Shown here piece by piece: positions 1-10,831 of a stretch of DNA of 64,000 bases. A program made the translations under genes and the position numbers. Position 1 is the stretch's first letter. The number at the start of each line of letters is the position of its first letter. The notes beneath the pieces are model-generated. The model had not been told where the DNA came from, did no database searches, and worked only from the letters and a program-made list of their open reading frames with translations. The DNA comes from Ypsolopha sequella (lineage: Eukaryota; Arthropoda; Insecta; Lepidoptera; Ypsolophidae): the NCBI GenBank assembly GCA_934047225.1, contig OW203987.1, forward strand, positions 275,501 to 339,500, given 5' to 3'.

Positions 1-219
1 CGATACAGTTCTGTGCTATATAACTTTTAAGATTATTCCATTTAAGTAAGTTTATTGTATTTCTTGTGGGTATTCCTAAATAATTTGTCTTTATAGGTAA
101 ATATAGTATTATATGTATTCATATTTATGTTAATAAATATATTATATTGAGCTTTATAAGCTTTACTTATTTCTATTCTTTATTTATTAATAGTAAAACA
201 ATAAAAACAGGTACTCGAT

Positions 220-893
220 ATATTTCGGCTCACGATATGGGGCACAGAGCATAGTATGGGGCCGTCATCAGTCGAATGCAACAAAATATTGACAGATAAG
301 TTATAAGTGAAAAAAAAAGTAGAAAAGTAAAAGTGACACTTGTTAACAAATTAAATATTTTTATTGTTTTACTATTAATAAATAAAGAACAGAAATATTC
401 ATATTTATGCAGTATATAGTACACTTTATATATTTATATATATATCACCGGAAAATAACAAGAATCGTTAATTGATCAATTCACTAGGTAGTTTATAATT
501 TCACGGCATGTTTTTTCACGGTAATTTATAAACCAACCTAACCTAACCTAGTGAATTGATCAACTTACGATTCTTATTATTTTCCGGTGACATATATACA
601 TAGTATAGTGTATAATATGTATATATACATATACATATATATTATATATATATATATATATATATCAATTATATATATACATATATTATATATATATAGT
701 GTACTATATACTGCATAAATATGAATATTTCTGTTCTTTATTCATTAATAGTAAAACAATAAAAATAGTTAAATTGTTAACAAGTGTCACTTTTACTTTT
801 CTACTTTTTTTTTCACATACCTAACTTATCTGTCAATATTTTGTTGCATTCGACTGATGACGGTCCCATACCGTACGCCGAAATATATATATA
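220..893. repeat. Foldback element with hammerhead-like motif in each arm
   Basis: Two arms of about 200 bp (220-423 and 699-893) are inverted copies of one another. An inner inverted block (448-489 against 547-588) flanks an AT-rich centre. Each arm holds a CTGATGA box followed at a distance by CCGAAATAT: minus strand 271 to 223, plus strand 854 to 883. The same pair of boxes occurs in the Penelope-like termini at 10489-10516 and in the hairpin at 55355-55429. CTGATGA...GAAA is the hammerhead ribozyme core, and PLE terminal repeats are known to carry hammerheads. The stem-II pairing in the right arm is poor, so self-cleavage is not claimed. No ORF of substance lies inside. Confidence 0.6.
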
Positions 894-1004
894 AAATATA
901 TGAGGTATATGTAAAATATATTATTTTTATCATGTGTATTTATAGTAAGTATTTTATCACTGCTATGATTACTCAATGTAAAAAAAATGCTTTTTTTGTT
1001 ATTT

Positions 1005-1138
1005 CTTCCTGGTTTTGCTGGAAGAAATCTTTTCTTAGAGATAAGCACGCACCAATGTGCATATTGTTCCAATTAAATATAATAATGTATCCATGTTTCT
1101 ATGTGTGTGTACAAAAAATAATAAAGAATCTTTTCACT
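1005..1138 (+). mobile_element. LINE 3'-end fragment
   Basis: The block has a TGGAAGAAATC box, then AGAGATAAGC..GC, then a GTACA/AATAAAG tail. The same order recurs at 47940-48060 (+), in inverted form at 19565-19665 and 23241-23575, and in part at 50170-50200. Repeated occurrence with a fixed 3' edge is what 5'-truncated LINE tails look like. No coding sequence is left. Confidence 0.45.
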
Positions 1139-1165
1139 TGACGCGGCATGCCGCTTACAAGCTGT

Positions 1166-1620
1166 GGCCGGGGAATTCCAGGTATGAAGGAGTGATGCAA
1201 GCTACAGCCCGGAATGTCCAGAGTGCTGCAAGCTGAAGCCGGGTGAATCTAGGTATGAATTAGTGGTGCAAGATATAGTCGGGGATGTCCAGGTATGAAG
1301 GAGTGGTGCAAGCTGTAGCCGAGGAAGTCCAGGTATGAAGAAGTGCTGCAAGCTGTAACCAGGAAAATCCAGGTATGAAGGAGTAGTGCAAGCTGTAGCC
1401 GGAGAAATCCAGGTATGAAGGAGTGGTGCAAGTTATAGCCGGGGAAGTTCAGGTATAAAGGAGTGCTGCAAGCTGTAGCCGAGGAAGTCCAGGTATGAAG
1501 AAGTGCTGCAAGCTGTAACCAGGAAAATCCAGGTATGAAGGAGTAGTGCAAGCTGTAGCCGGGGAAGTCCAGGTATGAAGGAGTGGTGCAAGCTGTAGCC
1601 GGGGAAGTCCAGGTTTGAGG
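1166..1620 (+). repeat. 40-bp minisatellite, about 11 units
   Basis: The units read roughly AGTCCAGGTATGAAGGAGTG followed by GTGCAAGCTGTAGCCGGGGA, with point differences. A four-unit block of about 160 bp is repeated (1309-1403 resembles 1470-1564), so there is a higher-order level. The array lies just 3' of the protease gene end. The minus-strand ORF across it (1249-1551) is only the repeat read in frame. Confidence 0.9.
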
Positions 1621-1815
1621 TGACAGCTGGACTCCCTATCTTCGTCTTAGTGAGGAAGTAAAGATAATGTGGCTACTCTATTTTTTGATAATAATTGTAC
1701 AAATGTTATAATAACTTAAAACATTTCTTAAACTGGTCGGCGCTCATCTCTAGTTTGACGTGGCTTCATATTTATCAGACTAAATCACATAATGCCGCTG
1801 TTTGTTCTGAAGTCA

Positions 1816-1821
1816 TTTATT
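1816..1821 (-). terminator. Candidate poly(A) signal of the serine protease
   Basis: AATAAA on the minus strand, 131 nt past the protease stop codon. It is the nearest canonical signal downstream of exon 4. Position supports it; there is no transcript evidence. Confidence 0.4.
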
Positions 1822-1951
1822 ATCATATATCATAATATCATAATGAAAAAAAGCAAAACGAAATATCGCAAGAAAATGTGACGAGAAGCATGCGTGCCGG
1901 GGCGGTAGCACCGGTAGCACCGCTAGCACTTCACCTGAAGTGCGGCACACT

Positions 1952-2182
1952 TCACCTGACGGAGCTGAGCAGAAGGGCGAGTGGCAGCAGGGTGGGTGGA
2001 GCGAGACGCGCGGCAGACGCCATGCGCGGGCGGAACTTGGTCATGTGGCGCCCTTCGGGCTGCGACATGGTGCTCGCGAGCAGCTCTACGTAGGGCGCCA
2101 CCGATGTGAACACGCTGGTAGCGAAGTCATCCGGCATCTGGCCCTGCCCGCACGCCACCGGGCCCATCGACGTCACTCCCAC
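1952..2182 (-). CDS. Serine protease exon 4 (C-terminal part of S1 domain)
   Basis: The exon encodes residues 245-320 and the stop. It opens with VGVTSMGPVACG and continues with PDDFATSVFTSVAPYVELL, the usual end of a chymotrypsin-fold domain (the strand after the catalytic Ser, then the C-terminal helix). The acceptor is a CTGCAG immediately before GTGGGAGTG; it joins exon 3 in phase 0. After the domain comes a basic stretch and a hydrophobic end (LAPPTLLPLALLLSSVR), which could be a GPI-anchor-like tail or just an extension. An array of 40-bp repeats lies downstream. Confidence 0.8.
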   Translation of the reverse strand: MGVTSMGPVACGQGQMPDDFATSVFTSVAPYVELLASTMSQPEGRHMTKFRPRMASAARLAPPTLLPLALLLSSVR

Positions 2183-2318
2183 CTGCAGCACATAGTTACA
2201 TACTCGCCTCAATTCTCGGTTCTAACTAAGTAAAATAGGTGCGAGTCATTTTATATTATTGTTCAATACAATCCAGTCCCTCAAAAAATATAATGAATAA
2301 TCTGATTATATTAGGACT

Positions 2319-2456
2319 CACCACCCTATCATGTTGGGACGTAATAATCGTCGGTGAAATGCAAGTGTCGGGACTGTCTGTGACTTGCATTTCATAGTTC
2401 ACACTCAAAACACCTCTGACACCCCCTCAGGTTTTCATGTCATGGCGATATATACA
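2319..2456 (+). repeat. Dispersed repeat, copy 1
   Basis: About 135 bp beginning CACCCTATCATGTTGGGACG, with TGACTTGCATTTCA in the middle and TTCATGTC.TGGC.ATATAT at the end. A diverged copy in the same orientation lies at 23105-23250. Both lie in introns of the protease gene. No ORF; the family is not recognised (SINE or MITE). Confidence 0.6.
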
Positions 2457-2516
2457 AGACAGAAAAATAAAAAATACAAATCTCTCAAAAACAAAATCTC
2501 ACACGGGTTCAACCCA

Positions 2517-4428
2517 ATGTCTCTGCCTACCGCAAGCTAGCCTTACCTACCGCAGGCTAGCCTTACCTACCGCAGGCTAGCCTTACCTACCGCAGGCTAG
2601 CCGTATCTACAAACCCGTGTCTCTGCCTACCGCAAGCTAGCCTTACCTACCGCAGGCTAGCCTTACCTACCGCAGGCTAGCCTTACCTACCGCAGGCTAG
2701 CCTTACCTACCGCAGGCTAGCCGTATCTACAAACCCGTGTCTCTGCCTACCGCAAGCTAGCCTTACCTACCGCAGGCTAGCCGTATCTACAAACCCGTGT
2801 CTCTGCCTACCGCAAGCTAGCCTTACCTACCGCAGGCTAGCCGTATCTACAAACCCGTGTCTCTGCCTACCGCAAGCTAGCCTTACCTACCGCAGGCTAG
2901 CCGTATCTACAAACCCGTGTCTCTGCCTACCGCAAGCTAGCCTTACCTACCGCAGGCTAGCCGTATCTACAAACCCGTGTCTCTGCCTACCGCAAGCTAG
3001 CCTTACCTACCGCAGGCTAGCCGTATCTACAAACCCGTGTCTCTGCCTACCGCAAGCTAGCCTTACCTACCGCAGGCTAGCCGTATCTACAAACCCGTGT
3101 CTCTGCCTACCGCAAGCTAGCCTTACCTACCGCAGGCTAGCCGTATCTACAAACCCGTGTCTCTGCCTACCGCAAGCTAGCCTTACCTACCGCAGGCTAG
3201 CCGTATCTACAAACCCGTGTCTCTGCCTACCGCAAGCTAGCCTTACCTACCGCAGGCTAGCCGTATCTACAAACCCGTGTCTCTGCCTACCGCAAGCTAG
3301 CCTTACCTACCGCAGGCTAGCCGTATCTACAAACCCGTGTCTCTGCCTACCGCAAGCTAGCCTTACCTACCGCAGGCTAGCCGTATCTACAAACCCGTGT
3401 CTCTGCCTACCGCAAGCTAGCCTTACCTACCGCAGGCTAGCCGTATCTACAAACCCGTGTCTCTGCCTACCGCAAGCTAGCCTTACCTACCGCAGGCTAG
3501 CCGTATCTACAAACCCGTGTCTCTGCCTACCGCAAGCTAGCCTTACCTACCGCAGGCTAGCCGTATCTACAAACCCGTGTCTCTGCCTACCGCAAGCTAG
3601 CCTTACCTACCGCAGGCTAGCCGTATCTACAAACCCGTGTCTCTGCCTACCGCAAGCTAGCCTTACCTACCGCAGGCTAGCCGTATCTACAAACCCGTGT
3701 CTCTGCCTACCGCAAGCTAGCCTTACCTACCGCAGGCTAGCCGTATCTACAAACCCGTGTCTCTGCCTACCGCAAGCTAGCCTTACCTACCGCAGGCTAG
3801 CCGTATCTACAAACCCGTGTCTCTGCCTACCGCAAGCTAGCCTTACCTACCGCAGGCTAGCCGTATCTACAAACCCGTGTCTCTGCCTACCGCAAGCTAG
3901 CCTTACCTACCGCAGGCTAGCCGTATCTACAAACCCGTGTCTCTGCCTACCGCAAGCTAGCCTTACCTACCGCAGGCTAGCCGTATCTACAAACCCGTGT
4001 CTCTGCCTACCGCAAGCTAGCCTTACCTACCGCAGGCTAGCCGTATCTACAAACCCGTGTCTCTGCCTACCGCAAGCTAGCCTTACCTACCGCAGGCTAG
4101 CCGTATCTACAAACCCGTGTCTCTGCCTACCGCAAGCTAGCCTTACCTACCGCAGGCTAGCCGTATCTACAAACCCGTGTCTCTGCCTACCGCAAGCTAG
4201 CCTTACCTACCGCAGGCTAGCCGTATCTACAAACCCGTGTCTCTGCCTACCGCAAGCTAGCCTTACCTACCGCAGGCTAGCCGTATCTACAAACCCGTGT
4301 CTCTGCCTACCGCAAGCTAGCCTTGTCTACCGCAGGCTAGCCGTATCTACAAACCCGTGTCTCTGCCTACCGCAAGCTAGCCTTATCTACCGCAGGCTAG
4401 TCTTATCTACCGCATGCTAGCCTTATCT
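2517..4428 (+). repeat. 60-bp minisatellite with 20-bp sub-repeats, about 30 units
   Basis: From about 2701 to 4380 the sequence repeats every 60 bp almost without change. The unit contains two related 20-bp blocks (ACCGCAAGCTAGCCTTACCT and ACCGCAGGCTAGCCGTATCT) plus a spacer ACAAACCCGTGTCTCTGCCT. The first part (2541-2720) has extra 20-bp blocks, so units differ in block number. The near identity means recent expansion or assembly collapse. It lies in protease intron 3. Confidence 0.95.
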
Positions 4429-4679
4429 ACTAAATCGCTCTCTTAGCAGCTAACTTGACGCCGCCAGTCCAATCTACTAGACTCTTGGCAGCTTTTTTGA
4501 CGCCACCGGTTCGATATCTACTAGATTCTTGGCAGCTAACTTGGCGCGGCCGGTCCGGTAAGTTCGTAGTGATGTATCTGGGCACAAGGAATGGGAAAAA
4601 TTGACATTTTTCTCCGGACAAGCACACGAGCGCGATCCGCGAGCGTGCGCAGTTCCTAGGGATGTCCCCCGCCACTAGG

Positions 4680-5790
4680 GATGTACTTTTTGACTTTGAC
4701 ACTAGGGATGTACCGCAAAAAAATGTTGTTTCGGCCATATCTTCGGAACGGTAGGTGGTACAGCAGTAGGGATTGGACCATAGGGTGTAAAAAAATATTT
4801 TTTTTTCAAATGTCAAAACTTCAACGGCCCGTATCTCCCAAATGGCTTAAGCTAGACCCATGTTCATGGTACTCTAAGAAAAGGGCTCGAAGTGATCTAC
4901 CTGAAAATGAAATAAAAAATAAATAAAAGTCGAAAAAAAATATTGCAAAATCTTTGATCGGCCATATCTCCCGAACTGCAGGTCCTAGCGAGTTGCGGTT
5001 TTAACTTCTGTGATTGTTTTGCCAGGGGCTACCAGACCGCAAAAAAATTGACATTTGACAGGTTTTGACAGTTTTTTGAAAGGTCCAAATAGTACTCCGA
5101 TTCACTTGAAACTCGGTATCAAGAGGCAGTTAAAAACGATGATTATGAATCCGTATTCAAATTTGATACTTTTTGACAACCGACAGGGTTTCTGACACTT
5201 CTTCGGATAATGGCGAGGCCGAAGGCCGAGCCTACAAGTGTCTTTCAAGCGAGGCCAAAAAATGAGCACGTGAGGATGGAGGACGGTTCGGGAGATATTA
5301 AAACTGTCAAAAAAACTGTAAAATGTCAAAAAAAAAACTTGGCAAACCCGTCACTGTAGTCCAAACCACAACTCGCTAAGACCTGCGGTTCGGAAGATGT
5401 TAAAAACTGTCAAAGTTGTCAAATTATGTCAAATTTAAATACGAATTGGTAATCAGCATCCCCAACTGCCTCTTGATACCAAGTTTAAAGCGAATCTGAG
5501 CACTTTTTTGGATCTGTCAAAAAACTGTCAAGACCCGTCAAATATCATTTTTTTTTTGCGGTCATGTAGCCCCTAGCAAACCGATCACTGCAGTCAAAAC
5601 CGCAACTCACTCGGACTTGCGGTTCGGGAGATATGCCCGATCAAAGTTTTAGCAATTTTGTTTTTTCGACTTATTTTATTTTTATTTTCAGGTAGATCTC
5701 GTCGAGCTCGTTTCTTAGAGTATCATGAACATGGGTCTAGCTTCAGCCGAAAGATATGGCAGAAACAAAATGTTTTTCGTCCCTCGGATA
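4680..5790. repeat. Long foldback element (imperfect inverted repeat)
   Basis: The left arm (about 4846-5215) and right arm (about 5415-5745) are inverted copies with roughly 80% match. Shared blocks include TAGACCCATGTTCATG, CATATCTCCCGAAC and GGTATCAAGAGGCAG. Outer parts (4715-4745 against 5750-5785) also match loosely. Related single arms occur at 38030-38300 and 48935-49160, so this is a dispersed family. There is no convincing ORF: several small ones are broken by the symmetry. It looks like a non-autonomous DNA transposon or fused inverted copies. Confidence 0.65.
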
Positions 5791-5796
5791 AAAAAG

Positions 5797-5798
<2 letters not shown>

Positions 5799-5849
<51 letters not shown>
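5799..5849. repeat. (AT)n microsatellite
   Basis: About 25 AT dinucleotides lie directly beside the palindrome that starts at 5851. Confidence 0.95.
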
Positions 5850-5850
<1 letters not shown>

Positions 5851-5851
<1 letters not shown>

Positions 5852-6240
5852 ATTTACTGTCTGTTGTAAATCAATTGGTGTCGAGATTTATTAAGAGTGT
5901 TAAGGGTCGGAGTTCCAAGATTGTGCAAAACAGGGTTCGGGGTTATGGCCTATTTAAAAGAGTAAAAATGTAAATTTTTAAATAAAATAAATACCACTTA
6001 CCACCTTACAAGATGAAGTATTATGAAGATGATGTACTTGTTGACTTTGACAATATATATATCTTCATAATACTTCATCTTGTAAGGTGGTAAGTGGTAT
6101 TTATTTTATTTAGAAATTTACATTTTTACTCTTTTAAATAGGCCATAACCCCGAACCCTGTTGTGCACAATCTTGGAACTCCGACCCTTAAAACTCTTAA
6201 TAAATCTCGACACCAATTGATTTACAACAGACAGTAAATT
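5851..6240. repeat. Long near-perfect palindrome (foldback)
   Basis: Arms of about 178 bp (5851-6029 and 6060-6240) are inverted copies with few differences, separated by a loop of about 30 bp around 6030-6059. The arms meet AATTTACTGTCTG at the outside and CATAATACTTCATCTTGTAAGG at the inside. No coding potential. A transcript would fold into a long hairpin. It may be a MITE; no target duplication was identified because the AT repeat abuts the left side. Confidence 0.75.
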
Positions 6241-6385
6241 GTTAGCTTCTACCAAGAATATACTTGTATAATTATTAATTCATTAATATATATATAATCC
6301 TACCAAAAACAAGGTTGCCAAGACTCAAGCTAATAACACTTTGACTGTTCAAAAGTTATTAGATCTCATGTAGAGCCAACCTCTT

Positions 6386-6480
6386 AACTCTACAACACCT
6401 AACTCTACAAGACCTAACTCTACAAGACCTAACTCTACAAGACCTAACTCTACAAGACCTAACTCTACAAGACCTAAATC
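6386..6480 (+). repeat. 15-bp tandem repeat, about 6 units
   Basis: Units of ACTCTACAAGACCTA follow each other with one or two changes at each end of the run. The stretch 6480-7320 that follows is AT-rich, has a poly-T run near 7050, and shows no gene or element that I recognise. Confidence 0.85.
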
Positions 6481-7326
6481 TTCAAACCCTTCTTCTTGGT
6501 CAAGAAGTATTCGATTTGGCCGTTTTGCGGCCGTCTCGCAGACACTCCAATTTTCTCATCAATCTTTGCACTTCATCTTATTAAGTAGGAAGTATTATTT
6601 ATTTTGTTTAGAAATTGTAACATTTACCAACATCAAAAGTGAGAAAACCCTGTTTTTGCCCGCGAGCCCGAGCGTCGACCTTTAAAGACCTAACTTATTT
6701 TACTTTGGATAGTTAAGAGTTGCAAGTTTAAGCAAATTTGTTTTCAGGTTTCGAGATAGTAGATAGCTTGGTACATTAATTATTATCACCAATTATTAGA
6801 ACACTTAAAGTGTTGTCGCATATTTAAGAAAAAATATTAAGTTATTATTTAAGTACTTTACCTTTCGATATAAGAACATTATATACCTAATTACGCAAAT
6901 AAATTATATTCTATTCTATTTAATATTCGTAAAATTTTATGATTTTTGTGTTTATATCTCGTTCAAGGTTAAAAATATTGTTATTCTAATAAGAAATTCA
7001 AAAGTTTTTTATATGAAAATATTAAGAATAATAAAGCAAAGTATTTCACTAATTTTTTTTTTTTTTTTACCTTATGGTGTACTTATTTTGACAACCTTCT
7101 TCGAGCAAAGTCGACTATTCCGCGCCAATTAAATATGGGCCAGCAAAGTTGTATGGAAATTCATTGTTGGTGAGTTTTGTTCCAACAATGATGTCTTCTT
7201 TTTACCCCTTACTACTGTGACACTGGTAATAGCTCGATATTAGAAATACTTTGGTAAAGATTTTTTCTGTGTTGGCAAACAACTAGGCAATCGTTATATA
7301 TTACAGATGAGTCACATAATCGCAGA

Positions 7327-8406
7327 GTTGCGGTAGCGTGGAGTGCAGTATACCTGGTTGCGGTAGCGTGGAGTGCAGTATACCTGGTTGCGGTAGCGTG
7401 GAGTGCTGTATACCTGGTTGCGGTAGCGTGGAGTGCAGTATACCTGGTTGCGGTAGCGTGGAGTGCAGTATACCTGGTTGCGGTAGCGTGGAGTGCAGTA
7501 TACCTGGTTGCGGTAGCGTGGAGTGCAGTATACCTGGTTGCGGTAGCGTGGAGTGCAGTATACCTGGTTGCGGTAGCGTGGAGTGCGGTATACCTGGTTG
7601 CGGTAGCGTGGAGTGCGGTATACCTGGTTGCGGTAGCGTGGAGTGCAGTATACCTGGTTGCGGTAGCGTGGAGTGCAGTATACCTGGTTGCGGTAGCGTG
7701 GAGTGCAGTATACCTGGTTGCGGTAGCGTGGAGTGCAGTATACCTGGTTGCGGTAGCGTGGAGTGCAGTATACCTGGTTGCGGTAGCGTGGAGTGCAGTA
7801 TACCTGGTTGCGGTAGCGTGGAGTGCAGTATACCTGGTTGCGGTAGCGTGGAGTGCAGTATACCTGGTTGCGGTAGCGTGGAGTGCGGTATACCTGGTTG
7901 CGGTAGCGTGGAGTGCAGTATACCTGGTTGCGGTAGCGTGGAGTGCAGTATACCTGGTTGCGGTAGCGTGGAGTGCAGTATACCTGGTTGCGGTAGCGTG
8001 GAGTGCAGTGTACCTGGTTGCGGTAGCGTGGAGTGCAGTATACCTGGTTGCGGTAGCGTGGAGTGCAGTATACCTGGTTGCGGTAGCGTGGAGTGCAGTA
8101 TACCTGGTTGCGGTAGCGTGGAGTGCAGTATACCTGGTTGCGGTAGCGTGGAGTGCAGTATACCTGGTTGCGGTAGCGTGGAGTGCAGTATACCTGGTTG
8201 CGGTAGCGTGGAGTGCAGTATACCTGGTTGCGGTAGCGTGGAGTGCAGTATACCTGGTTGCGGTAGCGTGGAGTGCAGTATACCTGCTTGCGGTAGCGTG
8301 GAGTGCAGTATACCTGCTTGCGGTAGCGTGGAGTGCAGTATACCTGGTTGCGGTAGCGTGGAGTGCAGTATACCTGGTTGCGGTAGCGTGGAGTGCAGTA
8401 TACCTG
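7327..8406 (-). repeat. 30-bp intronic minisatellite, 36 units, each with a 5' splice site
   Basis: On the gene (minus) strand each unit reads GCAACCAGGTATACTGCACT followed by CCACGCTACC. The first unit is the exon-3/intron-3 junction itself: the exon ends GCAACCAG and the intron begins GTATAC. All units keep CAG followed by GT, with a few point changes (CAGGTACAC near 8010, AGCAG near 8286 and 8316). The unit length is a multiple of three and has no stop in the protease frame, so the exon frame stays open through the array to a stop at 7312. Ten residues (VYCTPRYRNQ) would be added per unit. Confidence 0.9.
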
Positions 8407-8598
8407 GTTGCCCTCGAAGACGACAGGTCCGCCCGAGTCACCGGCGCACACGCCCGAGCCCCGCGCCGCGCCGCACGCGCAGCGCGTCCACGTGCCACGC
8501 GCGCACGTCGTCAGCGACAGTTCAGTGCTGTAGAGCTGCTCGCTGCCCGGCACCCGGCGCGTGCTCAGCGCGGTGTCCGCCTGCCCGTACCCGTAGAT
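8404..8598 (-). CDS. Serine protease exon 3 (catalytic Ser)
   Basis: Encodes residues 180-244, beginning IYGYGQA, at the place of the usual WG motif, and ending CAGDSGGPVVFEGNQ. Ser234 in GDSGGP is the nucleophile. The residue at the S1-pocket position six before it is Gly, so chymotrypsin- or elastase-like specificity is more likely than trypsin-like. The acceptor is GTTGACGTGCAG before ATC and the donor is CAACCAG before GTATAC; both are phase 0. Transcript evidence is needed to say which of the repeated donors is used, because the intron starts inside the 30-bp array. Confidence 0.85.
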
Positions 8599-8639
8599 CT
8601 GCACGTCAACACGAGCTCTTATCGTGTGGGATGCAAGGC

Positions 8640-10352
8640 CTATTTTACGTTTTTTTTTTTTTTTGACCCCTTCTATATGGGGTCGCACTAAGCGCCACGA
8701 ATATTAATTTTGGTGCCTTTTTTAGACTTTGAAATAGGAAGTGACCCCTGAATTATTGGGTCAAGAGGAAGGAGGGGAAGGATCCTCCGTTTTAGGTTTC
8801 ATATCTTATAATATTAAATCTTATATAATGGTTGAAATAAATACACTTGTAGCTTATAGTTCAATTTTTTTTTTCTTTATTCGTTTTCCTCTTTTTTTTT
8901 TCATTATGGATATATGTATAATATATTTATATTTTTCTTTGTTTTTTTTTTTTTTTTTTCTTACATATATCTATCCTTAAACAATTTATCCTTAATTCTA
9001 TTTAGACAGAGGAGCCCACCCTTTAATACATTATTATTAGAATACAATATTTAGTTACATCATTTGAAACAATTTTTAGTTATACAATCATAATTAAAAT
9101 TAATACATTCCTTTCTCAATTATGTCGCTATCTGTCTCATTTAACTACGTTTATTCTGCGTTACTATCTCATTCCAACTCATTTTAAATAGTGTCACTAT
9201 TCATCTCACTCTAACGCGTGTCAAGTGGCATTCTTCACTGTCCGCCATTTTTTCATTCGAAATCCTAATTATTGAAAAAAATATACGCGGTAAAATAGCA
9301 ATAACTTTTTTTTTCAAATCATTTTAGATCATTTTTGTCAAATTATTTTAAAAACTAGATTTGATTTTAGACAATTTGTCAGACTTACATAGTACAATTT
9401 TTTTCAAGGGGTTACCTAATACCTAATAACAAAAATTGCTCATAAATCGGGTATTTTTTTTCTTCCTGGAGGTATAGCATTTCTAGACTTATTTTTGACT
9501 ATTCAGAGTTGCGCAACAAAAATGTAATCCTTAGAATTTAGAATTGGGTAGCTTTGGCTCTCAAAAAATTATTCAAAGTTGTCAAATTTCACAAAACATA
9601 TAAAAGTACCATTAACTCGAAGACTATCTACTTTTTACTGAGGTCATATTTTGATATTCTGGTCAGTCATGAGCTGGTCTATAAGCCTACCAAGAGATAA
9701 AGTTGACTTTTGATATTCTGGTCAGTCATGAGCTGGTCTATAAGCCTACCAAGAGATAACGTTGACTTTTGGGACACCTTGTATACACTTGGGATACATC
9801 GCCAATTTGAAATTTTTACATGTTGGTACGTGTTCAGGTCCCTTTACGCAATATAAAAAAACGAAATTCTTGAAAGATTATTTTGTTGTCCCTCTGTTTG
9901 TCTGTCTGTCCGTTTGTCTAGGCAATTTTTCTGGGTAAAATTAATAAATGCCAATATTTACGGTCCTGTAAAAACATACTTCTAACGTTTTTATGGCCTT
10001 TTATTTAACATTTTTCATACAAATTTTCTCACTATGAAAATATAGGGATGAACACTTGACATAATATTTTGCATTTGAAAGTCAGTACAGAAAGGAACTG
10101 TTAGAACAAATAATATAAAAAATATGAAAACCATATTGTTCTATTCTAAAGGGATTAATTATCTACTGTTTGTTCAATGTGAAGATAGCTTTGTTTATTA
10201 TTTTTTTTAATTCTTTTTACTAAGATAACTAATAGTTTCATAGAAGGTTTTCCTTGTGGGTCATTTCTCCGGATTTGTAACGAAATATGAAGAAATAATT
10301 ATAACGGCCAAAATACAACTTTTAGCTAAAACAACTTATTGTTCAAAGTTTG
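8640..10352. other. AT-rich intron stretch without a gene
   Basis: Part of protease intron 2. It contains poly-T runs (8650-8663, 8940-8960) and a tandem duplication of 59 bp (9649-9707 and 9708-9766, differing at one base). A run of simple TE-like sequence lies near 9880-9930 (CTGTTTGTCTGTCTGTC). I see no coding region, RNA gene or complete element. Confidence 0.6.
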
Positions 10353-10360
10353 CTATATGC
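10353..10360. repeat. Target-site duplication, left of the PLE composite
   Basis: CTATATGC, repeated at 17102-17109 on the far side. The following ATAAA also matches but can belong to the element end. Confidence 0.6.
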
Positions 10361-10488
10361 ATAAAATGAAAAATATATATATTGCCTTTATCAGCTTGTT
10401 TTTTCGTTTTTTATATATAATTATATAGGTAAATACACATAAAAGAAACACAACTATTGCAGAATAACATAATATAGTCCAAGATATA

Positions 10489-10516
10489 TTTCGGGCCCCA
10501 CTGGGCCCGACATCAG
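10489..10516 (-). ncRNA. Hammerhead-like motif in PLE copy 1 terminus
   Basis: On the minus strand CTGATGT is followed by a GGGCCC/GGGCCC stem and GAAATATAT. Hammerheads need CTGANGA; here the last A is T. A C also lies between the box and the stem, so the motif is degenerate. Equivalent motifs lie at 14377-14404 (-) and 16987-17014 (+), both with CTGATGC. Confidence 0.45.
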
Positions 10517-10831
10517 TTGGAGTAATAATGACAGGATGACAGATGATATTTACAAGATGACAATGAGAATAATACAATAAAAAAATAAAAAAAAATTAAA
10601 AAGGAAAAACTACTTCCCTAAAAACTAAACTTTTTGATTTATGTGAGGATGTGTTTGTGGTTGGGATAGAAACAGAGGGTGTTTGTGTGCGTGTAGGAGG
10701 ATTTGTGTGGTGGGTTGAAATGAAAGAGAATGTTGAATTGTGTGTATCTTTTTTTAAGTATAGTCTAGAATGATTGATTTTTTGAGTCAGGGTTTTGTAA
10801 TGTTTTTATATAGGTTTCGTTTGTCTGTAAG

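Noticed and set aside
531..552. Insect telomeric repeat (CCTAACCTAACC)
   Set aside because: Only two to three units inside a foldback element; too short for an interstitial telomere.
2517..4428. CRISPR array
   Set aside because: Repeats are contiguous with no unique spacers, in a spliced eukaryotic gene; simple minisatellite. The same holds for 20278-21274, 24089-24363, 41908-42976 and 62863-63792.
7312..8691. Four long open frames (up to 458 codons) on both strands
   Set aside because: They come from a 30-bp tandem array whose unit is divisible by three. Only the minus-strand exon-3 part is coding with support; the in-frame extension is discussed as a splicing question.
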